DNA of 64,000 nt, taken from Pseudomonadota bacterium (GTDB taxonomy: Bacteria > Pseudomonadota > Alphaproteobacteria > Sphingomonadales > Sphingomonadaceae). Location: assembly GCA_029779535.1 (NCBI GenBank), contig JAKPAG010000125.1, positions 1 to 64,000 of the forward strand, in the 5' to 3' direction. Shown here piece after piece: positions 30,534-37,675 of this stretch; the first letter of the stretch is position 1; every line of letters starts with the position of its first letter. The notes beneath the pieces were generated by a model. That model had not been told where the DNA came from. It saw only the letters and a list, made by a program, of their open reading frames with translations, and did no database searches. Made by a program: the position numbers and the translations under genes.

Positions 30534-30770
30534 ATGGCTGCAATCCGTCTGTTGTTAAGTGTGATCGCCGTGCTGGCGGTTGCCATGGGCCTGCTGTGGA
30601 TCTGCCAAGGCCTGGGCCTGATCATGTGGCCCAGTTCCAGCTTCATGCTGGCCGACCGCCAATGGGCGGTGAATGGTTCAGTCCTCGCCCGGGCTCGGCG
30701 CTGTCGCCCTGTGGCTGCTGCGCCGTCGTCGGGCGTGATGCCAGCAGGTCGGCCGGCACGTCGAGGATGA
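30534..30770 (+). CDS. Small membrane protein, probably frameshifted
   Basis: As read the protein is 78 residues: MAAIRLLLSVIAVLAVAMGL (hydrophobic helix), LWICQGLGLIMWPSSSFML, ADRQWAVNGSVLA, then an Arg/Ala-rich tail ending at 30770. If one base is removed from CCCGGG at 30688-30693 the tail becomes GLGAVALWLLRRRRA with a stop at 30736-30738. That gives a second membrane helix and a positive C-terminus, the usual form of a two-helix bacterial membrane protein. I therefore suspect a frameshift or assembly error. GGAG at 30521-30524 is a good ribosome site. The function is unknown. The 3' end overlaps the convergent histidine-kinase-like gene. Confidence 0.55.
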   Translation: MAAIRLLLSVIAVLAVAMGLLWICQGLGLIMWPSSSFMLADRQWAVNGSVLARARRCRPVAAAPSSGVMPAGRPARRG

Positions 30771-32127
30771 AGCGCGCGCCCTGCCCGGGTGCGCTTTCCA
30801 CCGTCAGGTCTCCGCCCATCGCCCGAGCCAGCCGGCGCGAGATATAGAGACCCAGGCCCGAGCCGCCGTCCTCGCCGCTGCGGCCAAGCCGCTCGAACTT
30901 CTCGAACACCTTCGCCTGCTGATCCTGCGACAAACCCGGCCCCTGATCGGCCACAACCAGGCGCGCGCGGGTGCCGGCGTCTTCCAGCCTGATCCACACC
31001 TGCGAATTGTCCGGGGCATAGCGAATCGCATTGCCAACCAGGTTGAGCAAAACTTGCAGCACGCGGCGGAATTCCGCGATGGCAGGCAGGTGCTCGCCCT
31101 GCTTGGGCGCATCGATCACGATCCCGCGTTCCTGCGCCCGCACCCCCAGGATCCCGGCCGCGCGGCGCGCCACGTCGGCCAGGTCAATCCGGTCGGGCGC
31201 GGTGTTGAAATCGTCGGATTCGACCACTTCGAGGTCAGCCAGATCCTCGACCAGCGACAGGAGGTGCTGCCCCGCCGCGGCAATATCGGCCGCATACTGG
31301 CTATATTCGTCGGCCAGCGGCCCGGCGAGGCGCGTGCGGATCGTTTCCGCATTGGCAATGATCCGCGCAATCGGCTGGCGCAGCACCGGGGCAATGTCGC
31401 GCCCGACCAAGCCGGGTCCGTTCTGCGGCATGACATTGGCGGGCAGCACCGCGCTCGCGGGTGCGGAAATTTCGGCCAGTGGCGTTTCCGCGGTCAGGCA
31501 CAATTCAAACCCGGCCGGGTCGGTGCCGGGGCTGGCCTGCGGAAACAGACTGGCGCGCCAGGTCCGCTCCGATCCGGGTACGGTAATAACGGCCCCGTCC
31601 AGCAGCCGCCAATGCAGCGGCTGGCGATGTGCGTTGCCTTCGATCGAGACGAAATCGGTCCAGGGCCGCCCCGGGCCGGCACGCATCCGCTCGGCCAGGT
31701 CGGCAAGATCCGCCGCGCATGACTCCGCGGCGAGGACGCCTTGTCCGGCATCGAGACGGGCAGTGAATTCTGCCACGGCGCGATCGATCGCGGCGCGTCG
31801 TTCGACAGTTACGGCCATGTCCTCGGGCGGCAAGGGTACGGCCTGCCAGCTGCGCAGGGCAATCAGGCACTGGCCATCAGCCTGCGGTTCGACTTCGACC
31901 CAAGAGGTGATCTGGTCCTGTCCATCGGTGGCGCGCAGCACCCGAGCCAGTTTCAGACCATAGGCACGCGCCTTGCGCACCTGTTCAAGCAATGCCGGGA
32001 TGGCTACGGTCCCCGGCAGTTCCCCGCCACAGCGCAATTGCAGGCTGGCCAGCGGCTCGTCCGCGCTGACCAGGCGGTCGGCAGCGTCAACGGTGGCGCG
32101 GGCCAGAGGGACGGCCTGGGCGTTCAT
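30643..32127 (-). CDS. Histidine-kinase-like protein lacking the phospho-His
   Basis: This 494-residue soluble protein has an N-terminal region (1-230) with a PAS-like feel but no clear motif. A DHp-like helix starts at RDIAPVLRQPIARIIANAE, and an intact HATPase domain follows: N box with Asn366 (LLNLVGNAIRYAPDN), G1 DQGPGLS (Asp394), F box VFEKFERLG, and G2 GSGLGLYISRR. The residue aligned with the phospho-accepting His of the H-E-L-R-T-P motif is Pro247, so canonical autophosphorylation looks impossible. No membrane helix is present. The last residues overlap the convergent small gene; if the suspected extra base near 30688 is removed it would end at 30677 with GDSAEPGED. It is 3 bp downstream of the next gene in the operon. 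Confidence 0.75.
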   Translation of the reverse strand: MNAQAVPLARATVDAADRLVSADEPLASLQLRCGGELPGTVAIPALLEQVRKARAYGLKLARVLRATDGQDQITSWVEVEPQADGQCLIALRSWQAVPLPPEDMAVTVERRAAIDRAVAEFTARLDAGQGVLAAESCAADLADLAERMRAGPGRPWTDFVSIEGNAHRQPLHWRLLDGAVITVPGSERTWRASLFPQASPGTDPAGFELCLTAETPLAEISAPASAVLPANVMPQNGPGLVGRDIAPVLRQPIARIIANAETIRTRLAGPLADEYSQYAADIAAAGQHLLSLVEDLADLEVVESDDFNTAPDRIDLADVARRAAGILGVRAQERGIVIDAPKQGEHLPAIAEFRRVLQVLLNLVGNAIRYAPDNSQVWIRLEDAGTRARLVVADQGPGLSQDQQAKVFEKFERLGRSGEDGGSGLGLYISRRLARAMGGDLTVESAPGQGARFILDVPADLLASRPTTAQQPQGDSAEPGRGLNHSPPIGGRPA

Positions 32128-32130
32128 GGT

Positions 32131-33102
32131 TCAGCCGCCGAACACCACGGCGGAACTGGCCAGCAAGGCCGCCGCGCGGTCCGATCCGAGCGATTCGAAC
32201 CCTTCGGGCAACGCCACTTCGGGATGCAGCGAGACAAACTGTTCCTCGACCGCGGCAGGCTTGAGCCCAGATGCCCGCAGCGCCAGTGCCAGGCGCGCCA
32301 ATTGCCCTTCGTTGGTAGCCAGCACCGCCAGGTCACGCTCCTGGCCAGAGGCAATCGATAGGGCGGACAGGAACAAGGCCACCCCGGCATGGCTGATCGA
32401 CAGCGCGACCGTGGCCCCCGCCCCCATGCCTGTGATAATCCGGGCCATCAGCCCAAGCCGCCCACGCGCTTCGTCATAGTCGGTGCGCAGGCTTGCCTCG
32501 GCCGCCGCCGCCAGATCGTTGCGTCCGCTGGCAACGGCGTGCAAGGTTTGGATTGCAACATGGAACAAGTCGCCAGGCAGCTCGGCGAGAGGCAGCTGCA
32601 AGCGGCGCTGGGCCTGCGCGAAGCGGGCCTGGGCGGCGAGCACAGACATAGCCCCACCCGCCATGCCGGTATCGGGCGAGGCAATCAGTGCCTGCAGCAA
32701 CGGCGAGAGCACTGGATCGAGGCTGAGGCGGGCCTCGAGCCGTTCGGTCAGCTGCCATTCCAGCGCCAGGGCGTGAACATGCGACAGGAACTGGGGATGG
32801 GCCACAAACGATGAGGTGATGGCCTGGCGCTGCTCGACCGGATGCCGGCCATTGCCTTCAAGGCCGCCCGCCACCGCCAGCGCATCCAGCAACTGCCGCG
32901 CCAGATCGTCCATCATACCGCGGACCCGGGCGACGATTTCGTCACTGAACAACGAATGGTCATCATTGTTCAGCAAGTGCCGCAGGATTGGCGCCACCGT
33001 GCCAAGCAGGGCATCGGCATGGGCCAAGTCTTCCCGCAAGGCGGTTTCCACGGGAACAGCGGTCATGACCTGGGCAGCATTGTGGTTCATGCATGCTGCC
33101 AT
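32131..33102 (-). CDS. Unknown mainly helical protein
   Basis: This 323-residue protein is rich in Ala and Leu and predicted almost wholly helical, with no signal peptide. I do not recognise a catalytic motif. The C-terminal part (QLARLALALRASGLKPAAVEE, then FVSLHPE) recalls the repeat-like end of DUF2336-type proteins found beside alphaproteobacterial signalling genes, but the match is weak. The start may be 33102, 33090 or 33066; 33102 was used as the longest. It follows the membrane protein gene by 18 bp and precedes the kinase-like gene by 3 bp, so the three probably form one transcript and may act together. Confidence 0.6.
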   Translation of the reverse strand: MAACMNHNAAQVMTAVPVETALREDLAHADALLGTVAPILRHLLNNDDHSLFSDEIVARVRGMMDDLARQLLDALAVAGGLEGNGRHPVEQRQAITSSFVAHPQFLSHVHALALEWQLTERLEARLSLDPVLSPLLQALIASPDTGMAGGAMSVLAAQARFAQAQRRLQLPLAELPGDLFHVAIQTLHAVASGRNDLAAAAEASLRTDYDEARGRLGLMARIITGMGAGATVALSISHAGVALFLSALSIASGQERDLAVLATNEGQLARLALALRASGLKPAAVEEQFVSLHPEVALPEGFESLGSDRAAALLASSAVVFGG

Positions 33103-33120
33103 AACCTGGCTTGGTTAAGC

Positions 33121-34239
33121 TCACGTTAGTTCAGAATCGCCGCGCGGGAGAAGTATGCCCGCCAACGCCAGGCCAATCGCCAGGGCACGGATCACTTCGT
33201 CACCCAGCCCCGCGATCGTTGCTCCGGCCAGCAAGATGGCCAGTAGCGCGCGATCTTCGAGCCAGGCTCCCCAGCGCATGCCCAGCGTACGCGGGAGAAT
33301 GCGCAGCAGCGCCACCAGCATGATACCCGGGAAATAACGCACGTACTGCGGCGTCATCGCCGGCAAATCTGACCCCCAGGCGATCAGGGCCACCACGATC
33401 CCGTCCAGCAACCAGCCATAGGCCGCTTCGCTGCTCAGCGCTCGCGAGGCTTGGGCCCGCTGATCGTCTTCGATCCGGGCCAGCAGGATCGCGGCGTGGC
33501 GCAGGATCCAGCCCAGCGCGCAGGCTCCCAGCCCCAACGGGACCAGGCCAAACCACCCCGAACCCAGACCCAGCAGCGCCAGTAGCGCCGCACCGATCGC
33601 CAGCATCCCGGCCCCGCTGCCGGCATGGAGCAGCGCCGGGCCGAACCGCCGCACGCTGGCGAGCGCCAGCCAGCGCGACGGCCCCAGCGGGCGGTCCTGC
33701 TGGGTACGCAGGCGGATCCACAGTGGCTCCAGCGCCAGCGCGTCGGCTTCCTGCCGGACGAGCGACCAGATCGGCCCGCGCTGGCCGGCACCGGGGATCG
33801 GCCGCTGCGGCACCCCGGCCTGGAGCGCGATCCGCTGCAGTGCCGAAATCGCGTTGCAGTCAGCCGGCAACTCGGCCAGTCGCTCCACCAGTCTCCCCGG
33901 AATGCGCATCGCTCCGGCGCTGGCATGGTTGAGGTCGATCCGTTCGAATCCGGCATCCAGCCCTTGTTCAACCGGCTGTACCAGCACCCCCTGCCCTCGG
34001 CCCAGCAAGGCGGCCAATTCTGCGGCCGGGGCCAGCAGGCCATCATCCAGCGCAATCACCTCGTCAGCGGCGGTGACCAGACCCGACAGCGCACGCGGCG
34101 CCGAAATCACATGAAAGCTGGCTCCGGCCTTTTCCGCCAGGTGCTGCAATTCGACCAGTTCCGGGCTGATCCCGCTGCCCAGGCAGACTACCCGTTCGCA
34201 TTCCAGCGCCAGCACCAGACGCAATTGCTGGCGCAGCAC
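33121..34239 (-). CDS. Membrane protein with nucleotidyltransferase-like N-terminus
   Basis: As called from GTG 34239 this is 372 residues. The first 150 (VLRQQLRLVLALECERVVC, then GSGISPELVELQHLAEKAGA and VITAADEVIALDDGLL-like segments) resemble the Rossmann-like start of MobA/GT-A nucleotidyltransferases. The rest has five or six hydrophobic helices, from about residue 205 to the end, including GAALLALLGLGSGWFGLV and GIMLVALLRILP. No CDP-alcohol phosphotransferase motif is visible. The frame stays open about 40 codons upstream, to a TAA, and encodes a convincing beta-strand start (LRVALLSTIEPVPAG) but with no ATG, GTG or TTG. A CTG at 34323 or an error is possible. The function is unknown. 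Confidence 0.65.
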   Translation of the reverse strand: MLRQQLRLVLALECERVVCLGSGISPELVELQHLAEKAGASFHVISAPRALSGLVTAADEVIALDDGLLAPAAELAALLGRGQGVLVQPVEQGLDAGFERIDLNHASAGAMRIPGRLVERLAELPADCNAISALQRIALQAGVPQRPIPGAGQRGPIWSLVRQEADALALEPLWIRLRTQQDRPLGPSRWLALASVRRFGPALLHAGSGAGMLAIGAALLALLGLGSGWFGLVPLGLGACALGWILRHAAILLARIEDDQRAQASRALSSEAAYGWLLDGIVVALIAWGSDLPAMTPQYVRYFPGIMLVALLRILPRTLGMRWGAWLEDRALLAILLAGATIAGLGDEVIRALAIGLALAGILLPRGDSELT

Positions 34240-34397
34240 GCTGGCTCCACCGACGCGCAGCAGCGCGCGCGCGGCGTTGCCCGCAGGAACCGGTTCAATC
34301 GTGGATAACAGGGCGACCCGCAGCGTCTCGCTCCGCGCATGGGGATTGGGACACGGGGTTTAGAGCTTCGGCTGGCCGCTGCCAAGCCATCACAAGT

Positions 34398-34700
34398 CTA
34401 GGCCGCTGCGAACTCGTCCAGAAAAGTCTGTATCCGGCGCAGCACGGCGGGATCGCCTGGCGCTCCGTCCAGCGCCTCGTCGGCGAGATCCATCAGCGGT
34501 TCGGCGTGAAAGCTGGCTGCAAGCCCCTTCAGACGCAGCGCCGCCATCTGCCAGTTCGCATCGCAGCGCGAGCGGCGCAGCAGGTCCAACTGGCGCGCGG
34601 CGCTTTGTATGAAGGCCTGGCGAAGTTCGGCAAACAGGGCGGAATCTTCGCCTGCTGCCGCGGCAAGGGTAGCGTCCAGTGCTCCTGCTTCGTAAGCCAT
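34398..34700 (-). CDS. Hpt-like protein lacking the phospho-His
   Basis: This 100-residue all-helical protein has the layout of a histidine phosphotransfer domain: ALFAELRQAFIQSAARQLDL, LRRSRCDANWQMAALRLKGL, AASFHAEPLMDLADEA. The consensus active site is A-H-x-L-K-G; here it is A-L55-R-L-K-G, so the phospho-accepting His is replaced by Leu, and the small residue nine positions on is His65. It could be a structural or binding module rather than a phosphotransferase. It is the first minus-strand gene of the cluster that ends with the His-less kinase, separated from the membrane protein gene by about 160 bp, and is divergent from the TipN-like gene. Confidence 0.65.
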   Translation of the reverse strand: MAYEAGALDATLAAAAGEDSALFAELRQAFIQSAARQLDLLRRSRCDANWQMAALRLKGLAASFHAEPLMDLADEALDGAPGDPAVLRRIQTFLDEFAAA

Positions 34701-34723
34701 TAGACCCGATTAGCGCGATTTGG

Positions 34724-34738
34724 TTAAAGTGGGGTTTA
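34724..34738 (+). promoter_or_regulatory. CtrA-box-like site in divergent promoter region
   Basis: TTAA-N7-TTTA at 34724-34738 differs by one base from the CtrA consensus TTAA-N7-TTAA. It lies 32 bp before the TipN-like start and 23 bp before the Hpt-like start, in the only 70 bp shared by both promoters. A chance match is possible. Confidence 0.4.
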
Positions 34739-34770
34739 TCCGCAGCAGGCCGCCGTGTTATCCCTGCCCC

Positions 34771-37380
34771 ATGACCAGGGGATCACGGATCGTCGCCATC
34801 GATGCAGCTGCCGAACAAGCCGCCGCAATCGAACCGCCTGCCAGCCCGGAAGCGCCCCTGGAGCTCGAGGAAGTGTGGGAGGACGCCCCACGTGCGCCGA
34901 CCCGCCCCTGGGACCTGATCGCGGCGGCCAGCCTAGCGGTTGGCGCGGTGATCGGCTGGACCGCGCTGTTCATCTCGGTCAATCTCGAAGCCATGGCCGC
35001 AGGTGGTTCACCCGCGCAATGGGCGTCCTGGATCGGGGACTATTGCGGGCCAGTGCTGCTGGTCGGCGTGGCTTGGCTGCTGACGATGCGCAACAGCCGA
35101 CGCGAAGCGCTGCGTTTTGGCGAGACGGCCAGGCTGCTGAGCGACGAATCGACGCGGCTTGAAACCAGACTGACAACTGTAAACCGGGAACTGAGCCTGG
35201 CGCGCGAATTCATTTCCGCCCAGGCCCGCGATCTCGAGGCGCTGGGCCGGATTGCGGCCGAGCGACTTGGCGAGAATGCCGATCGGCTCGCCGATCTGGT
35301 CCGCGACAACGGCCTGCGGATCGACGCGATCGGCGATGTCAGCAGCGCAGCGCTGGAAAACATGGAAAAGCTGCGCGGGCAACTGCCGGTAATCGCCAGT
35401 TCAGCCAAGGACGTCACCAACAACATCGCCGCCGCTGGACGCACCGCCCATTCCCAGCTCGAAGACATGATCGCGGGGTTCAACAAGCTCAACGATTTTG
35501 GCCAGGCAAGCGAGCGACAGGTGCACTCGCTCAAGGCATTGGTCGAAAACACTCTTTCGGAATTCATCCGCCAGGCCGACCAGCTCGATACCATAACCGG
35601 CCAGCGCTTCGCCGCGCTGGCCCAGCAGAGCGAGGAATTCCGGACCCGCTTGGACGGCCAAGAAGTGGAAGCACTGGCGGCAGTCCGCAGCCGCGCCAAT
35701 GCGCTGGAGACCGAACTGGAACGCGCGCGCGAATTGCTCGATGCGCAGGAGGCCGAGAGCCTCACTTCGCTGCGCGCGCGGCTCAGCGCGGTGCGCGATG
35801 AAGGGGCTGTGATCGGGCGTTCGCTGCGCGAGGCGGAAACCACCGCGCTGGAGAGCTGGCGCGAAGCAATCGTTCGGCTGGAAGATCAACTGCGCGAAGC
35901 CATAGCCAAGATCGCCGATGTCGATGCCAAGGCGCTGGAAGCCGCGCGCAACCGGCTGACCGAACTCGCCAGGGAAGCGGAAGACGCCGACGCCCGCATG
36001 GCCGAGCGCGACCGTCTGTTCGCCGAAGAAATCGAACGCCGACGCAATGAAATTGCTGCCCAGGGCGAAGCCTTCAGCGAGCGCCTCAATGCGCAGCTCG
36101 CCCAGCTTGACGCCGCAATTGCCGAACGCCGCGCCGAGCAGGACAACCACGGCCGGAAGATGACCGAGCATGGCGAAGCGATCGCTGCGCAGCTTGGCGC
36201 CTTTGCCACGCTAATGGGCAAGGCCGCAGATCACGCGCGCGACGTCGAACAAGGCACCGCGAGCAGCCTTGCCCGCCTGACCGAGAACCTGACACTGAGC
36301 CGCGCCGCGCTGGCTGGCACGGATACTGCGGTCAACAAGTTGACTGACAACAGCGTGCGGCTGCTCGAACTGATCCAGGCCAGCGTGCAGCACAGCTGCC
36401 ACGATCTGCCTCAGGCCATGCAGCACAGCGAAGCTCGCCTGCGCGAGATCGAGGAGCGCGCCGCCGCCCTCAAGAGCCTGCTTGCCGAAGCCGAAGGCCA
36501 GGGCAGCGCTCTCACCGGCCACATCCAGCAAGGACAAGCCATGCTGGCGGGCGCACTGGGCGAGATCGAGACGCTGCACGGACGAATCGGTGGTCATGTC
36601 AGCGAACATGGTGAAGAACTGACCCGGCTGACCCGCTCGCTCGAACAGATCCGCAGTGAAAGCGAGGCCCTGTCCGGTCACGCGCAGGGCGAACTCAAGG
36701 CCGCGATCGAAGCCCTGAACGTTGCCGCAAGCTCGGCCGTTGCCGAGATCGGCGAGATGAGTGCCTCTTCGATCAAGGCGCTGGCCGAACGGCTGGGTGA
36801 GGAAAGCGCCCAGGCGATCGAGCAGGCGATGCGCAGCCGCGCGGCCGAAGTGGCCGGGCAGCTCGAACTGGCCGCCGAGCAGGCCGCCGGGGTCAGCCGC
36901 GAAGCCGCGATCCAGCTGCGCGACCAGCTGGCCAAGGTCAACGAGTTGGCGGGTCATCTCGAACGCCGGGTCGCCCATGCCCGAAGCCGCGCCGAGGAGC
37001 AGGTCGATAACGACTTTGCCCGCCGGGTGGCGCTGATCACCGAATCGCTCAATTCAAACGCCATCGACATCGCGCGGGCGATGGACATGGACGTATCCGA
37101 CAGCGCCTGGGCGGCCTACCTGCGCGGGGATCGCGGCGTATTCACGCGCCGTGCGGTCAAACTGCTCGACACGCCCGAGGCGAAGTCAGTCGCCCATCTT
37201 TACGTGAACGACCACGATTTCCGCGAACATGTCAGCCGCTACATCCACGATTTCGAAGCGATGCTGCGACAACTGCTCTCCACCCGCGATGGTCATGCGT
37301 TGGGGGTCACCCTGCTCTCGTCGGATATGGGTAAGCTCTATGTTGCGCTGGCCCAGTCGATCGAACGACTGCGCAAGTAG
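34771..37380 (+). CDS. Large coiled-coil membrane protein, TipN-like
   Basis: This 869-residue protein has an acidic N-terminus (ELEEVWEDAP), two close transmembrane helices (about residues 47-71 and 87-106) and a very long Ala/Glu/Arg-rich coiled coil (about 115-770). A compact conserved-looking C-terminal domain follows (RRVALITESLNSNAIDIARA, WAAYLRGDRGVFTRRAVKLL, VSRYIHDFEAMLRQLL, TLLSSDMGKLYVALAQ). Caulobacter TipN, which marks the new pole, has the same size (882 residues), two N-terminal helices and a coiled coil, so a pole-organising role is likely but inferred. Sphingomonad copies are often labelled ATPase; I see no Walker motif. It is divergent from the Hpt-like gene, and its stop lies 6 bp from the convergent DUF1467 stop. 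Confidence 0.7.
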   Translation: MTRGSRIVAIDAAAEQAAAIEPPASPEAPLELEEVWEDAPRAPTRPWDLIAAASLAVGAVIGWTALFISVNLEAMAAGGSPAQWASWIGDYCGPVLLVGVAWLLTMRNSRREALRFGETARLLSDESTRLETRLTTVNRELSLAREFISAQARDLEALGRIAAERLGENADRLADLVRDNGLRIDAIGDVSSAALENMEKLRGQLPVIASSAKDVTNNIAAAGRTAHSQLEDMIAGFNKLNDFGQASERQVHSLKALVENTLSEFIRQADQLDTITGQRFAALAQQSEEFRTRLDGQEVEALAAVRSRANALETELERARELLDAQEAESLTSLRARLSAVRDEGAVIGRSLREAETTALESWREAIVRLEDQLREAIAKIADVDAKALEAARNRLTELAREAEDADARMAERDRLFAEEIERRRNEIAAQGEAFSERLNAQLAQLDAAIAERRAEQDNHGRKMTEHGEAIAAQLGAFATLMGKAADHARDVEQGTASSLARLTENLTLSRAALAGTDTAVNKLTDNSVRLLELIQASVQHSCHDLPQAMQHSEARLREIEERAAALKSLLAEAEGQGSALTGHIQQGQAMLAGALGEIETLHGRIGGHVSEHGEELTRLTRSLEQIRSESEALSGHAQGELKAAIEALNVAASSAVAEIGEMSASSIKALAERLGEESAQAIEQAMRSRAAEVAGQLELAAEQAAGVSREAAIQLRDQLAKVNELAGHLERRVAHARSRAEEQVDNDFARRVALITESLNSNAIDIARAMDMDVSDSAWAAYLRGDRGVFTRRAVKLLDTPEAKSVAHLYVNDHDFREHVSRYIHDFEAMLRQLLSTRDGHALGVTLLSSDMGKLYVALAQSIERLRK

Positions 37381-37386
37381 CGCGGC

Positions 37387-37671
37387 CTATTGACCGATCA
37401 GGCCCGGAAACCAGCGGGTAATGTCGAGATCTTCAGGCACGATCCAACCATTGATATAATTGATATAATAGAGCGCGAAGAATACCAGCCCCAGCACCGA
37501 GGCGCGCCGGGCGATCTTGCGCGGATTGAAATGCGCCGGGGCGCTCTGCGCCTGGCCGGGCACCTTCGGTAAACCGGCCTCATCGTGGGTGCGCACGCCG
37601 AACGGCAGCATGAAGATCGCCGCCATCACCCAGAACAGCGCGTAGATCGCAATCATCGACGTCAGCTTCAT
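37387..37671 (-). CDS. DUF1467 family membrane protein
   Basis: This 94-residue protein has two membrane helices (about residues 4-24 and 57-77) with the cytoplasmic loop FGVRTHDEAG and NPRKIARRA between. It matches DUF1467, a small alphaproteobacterial family of unknown function that is typically found beside the complex I and rnj genes. It is the last gene of the nuo-birA-coaX-rnj run, 4 bp after rnj, with its stop only 6 bp from the convergent TipN-like stop. The tandem YINYIN near residues 69-74 comes from a duplicated 9-base unit. Confidence 0.88.
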   Translation of the reverse strand: MKLTSMIAIYALFWVMAAIFMLPFGVRTHDEAGLPKVPGQAQSAPAHFNPRKIARRASVLGLVFFALYYINYINGWIVPEDLDITRWFPGLIGQ

Positions 37672-37675
37672 AGCC

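Noticed and set aside
37450..37472. Tandem 9-base repeat (ATTGATATA twice) looking like paired -10 boxes
   Set aside because: It is coding sequence for YINYIN in the DUF1467 protein, on the strand opposite any needed promoter.
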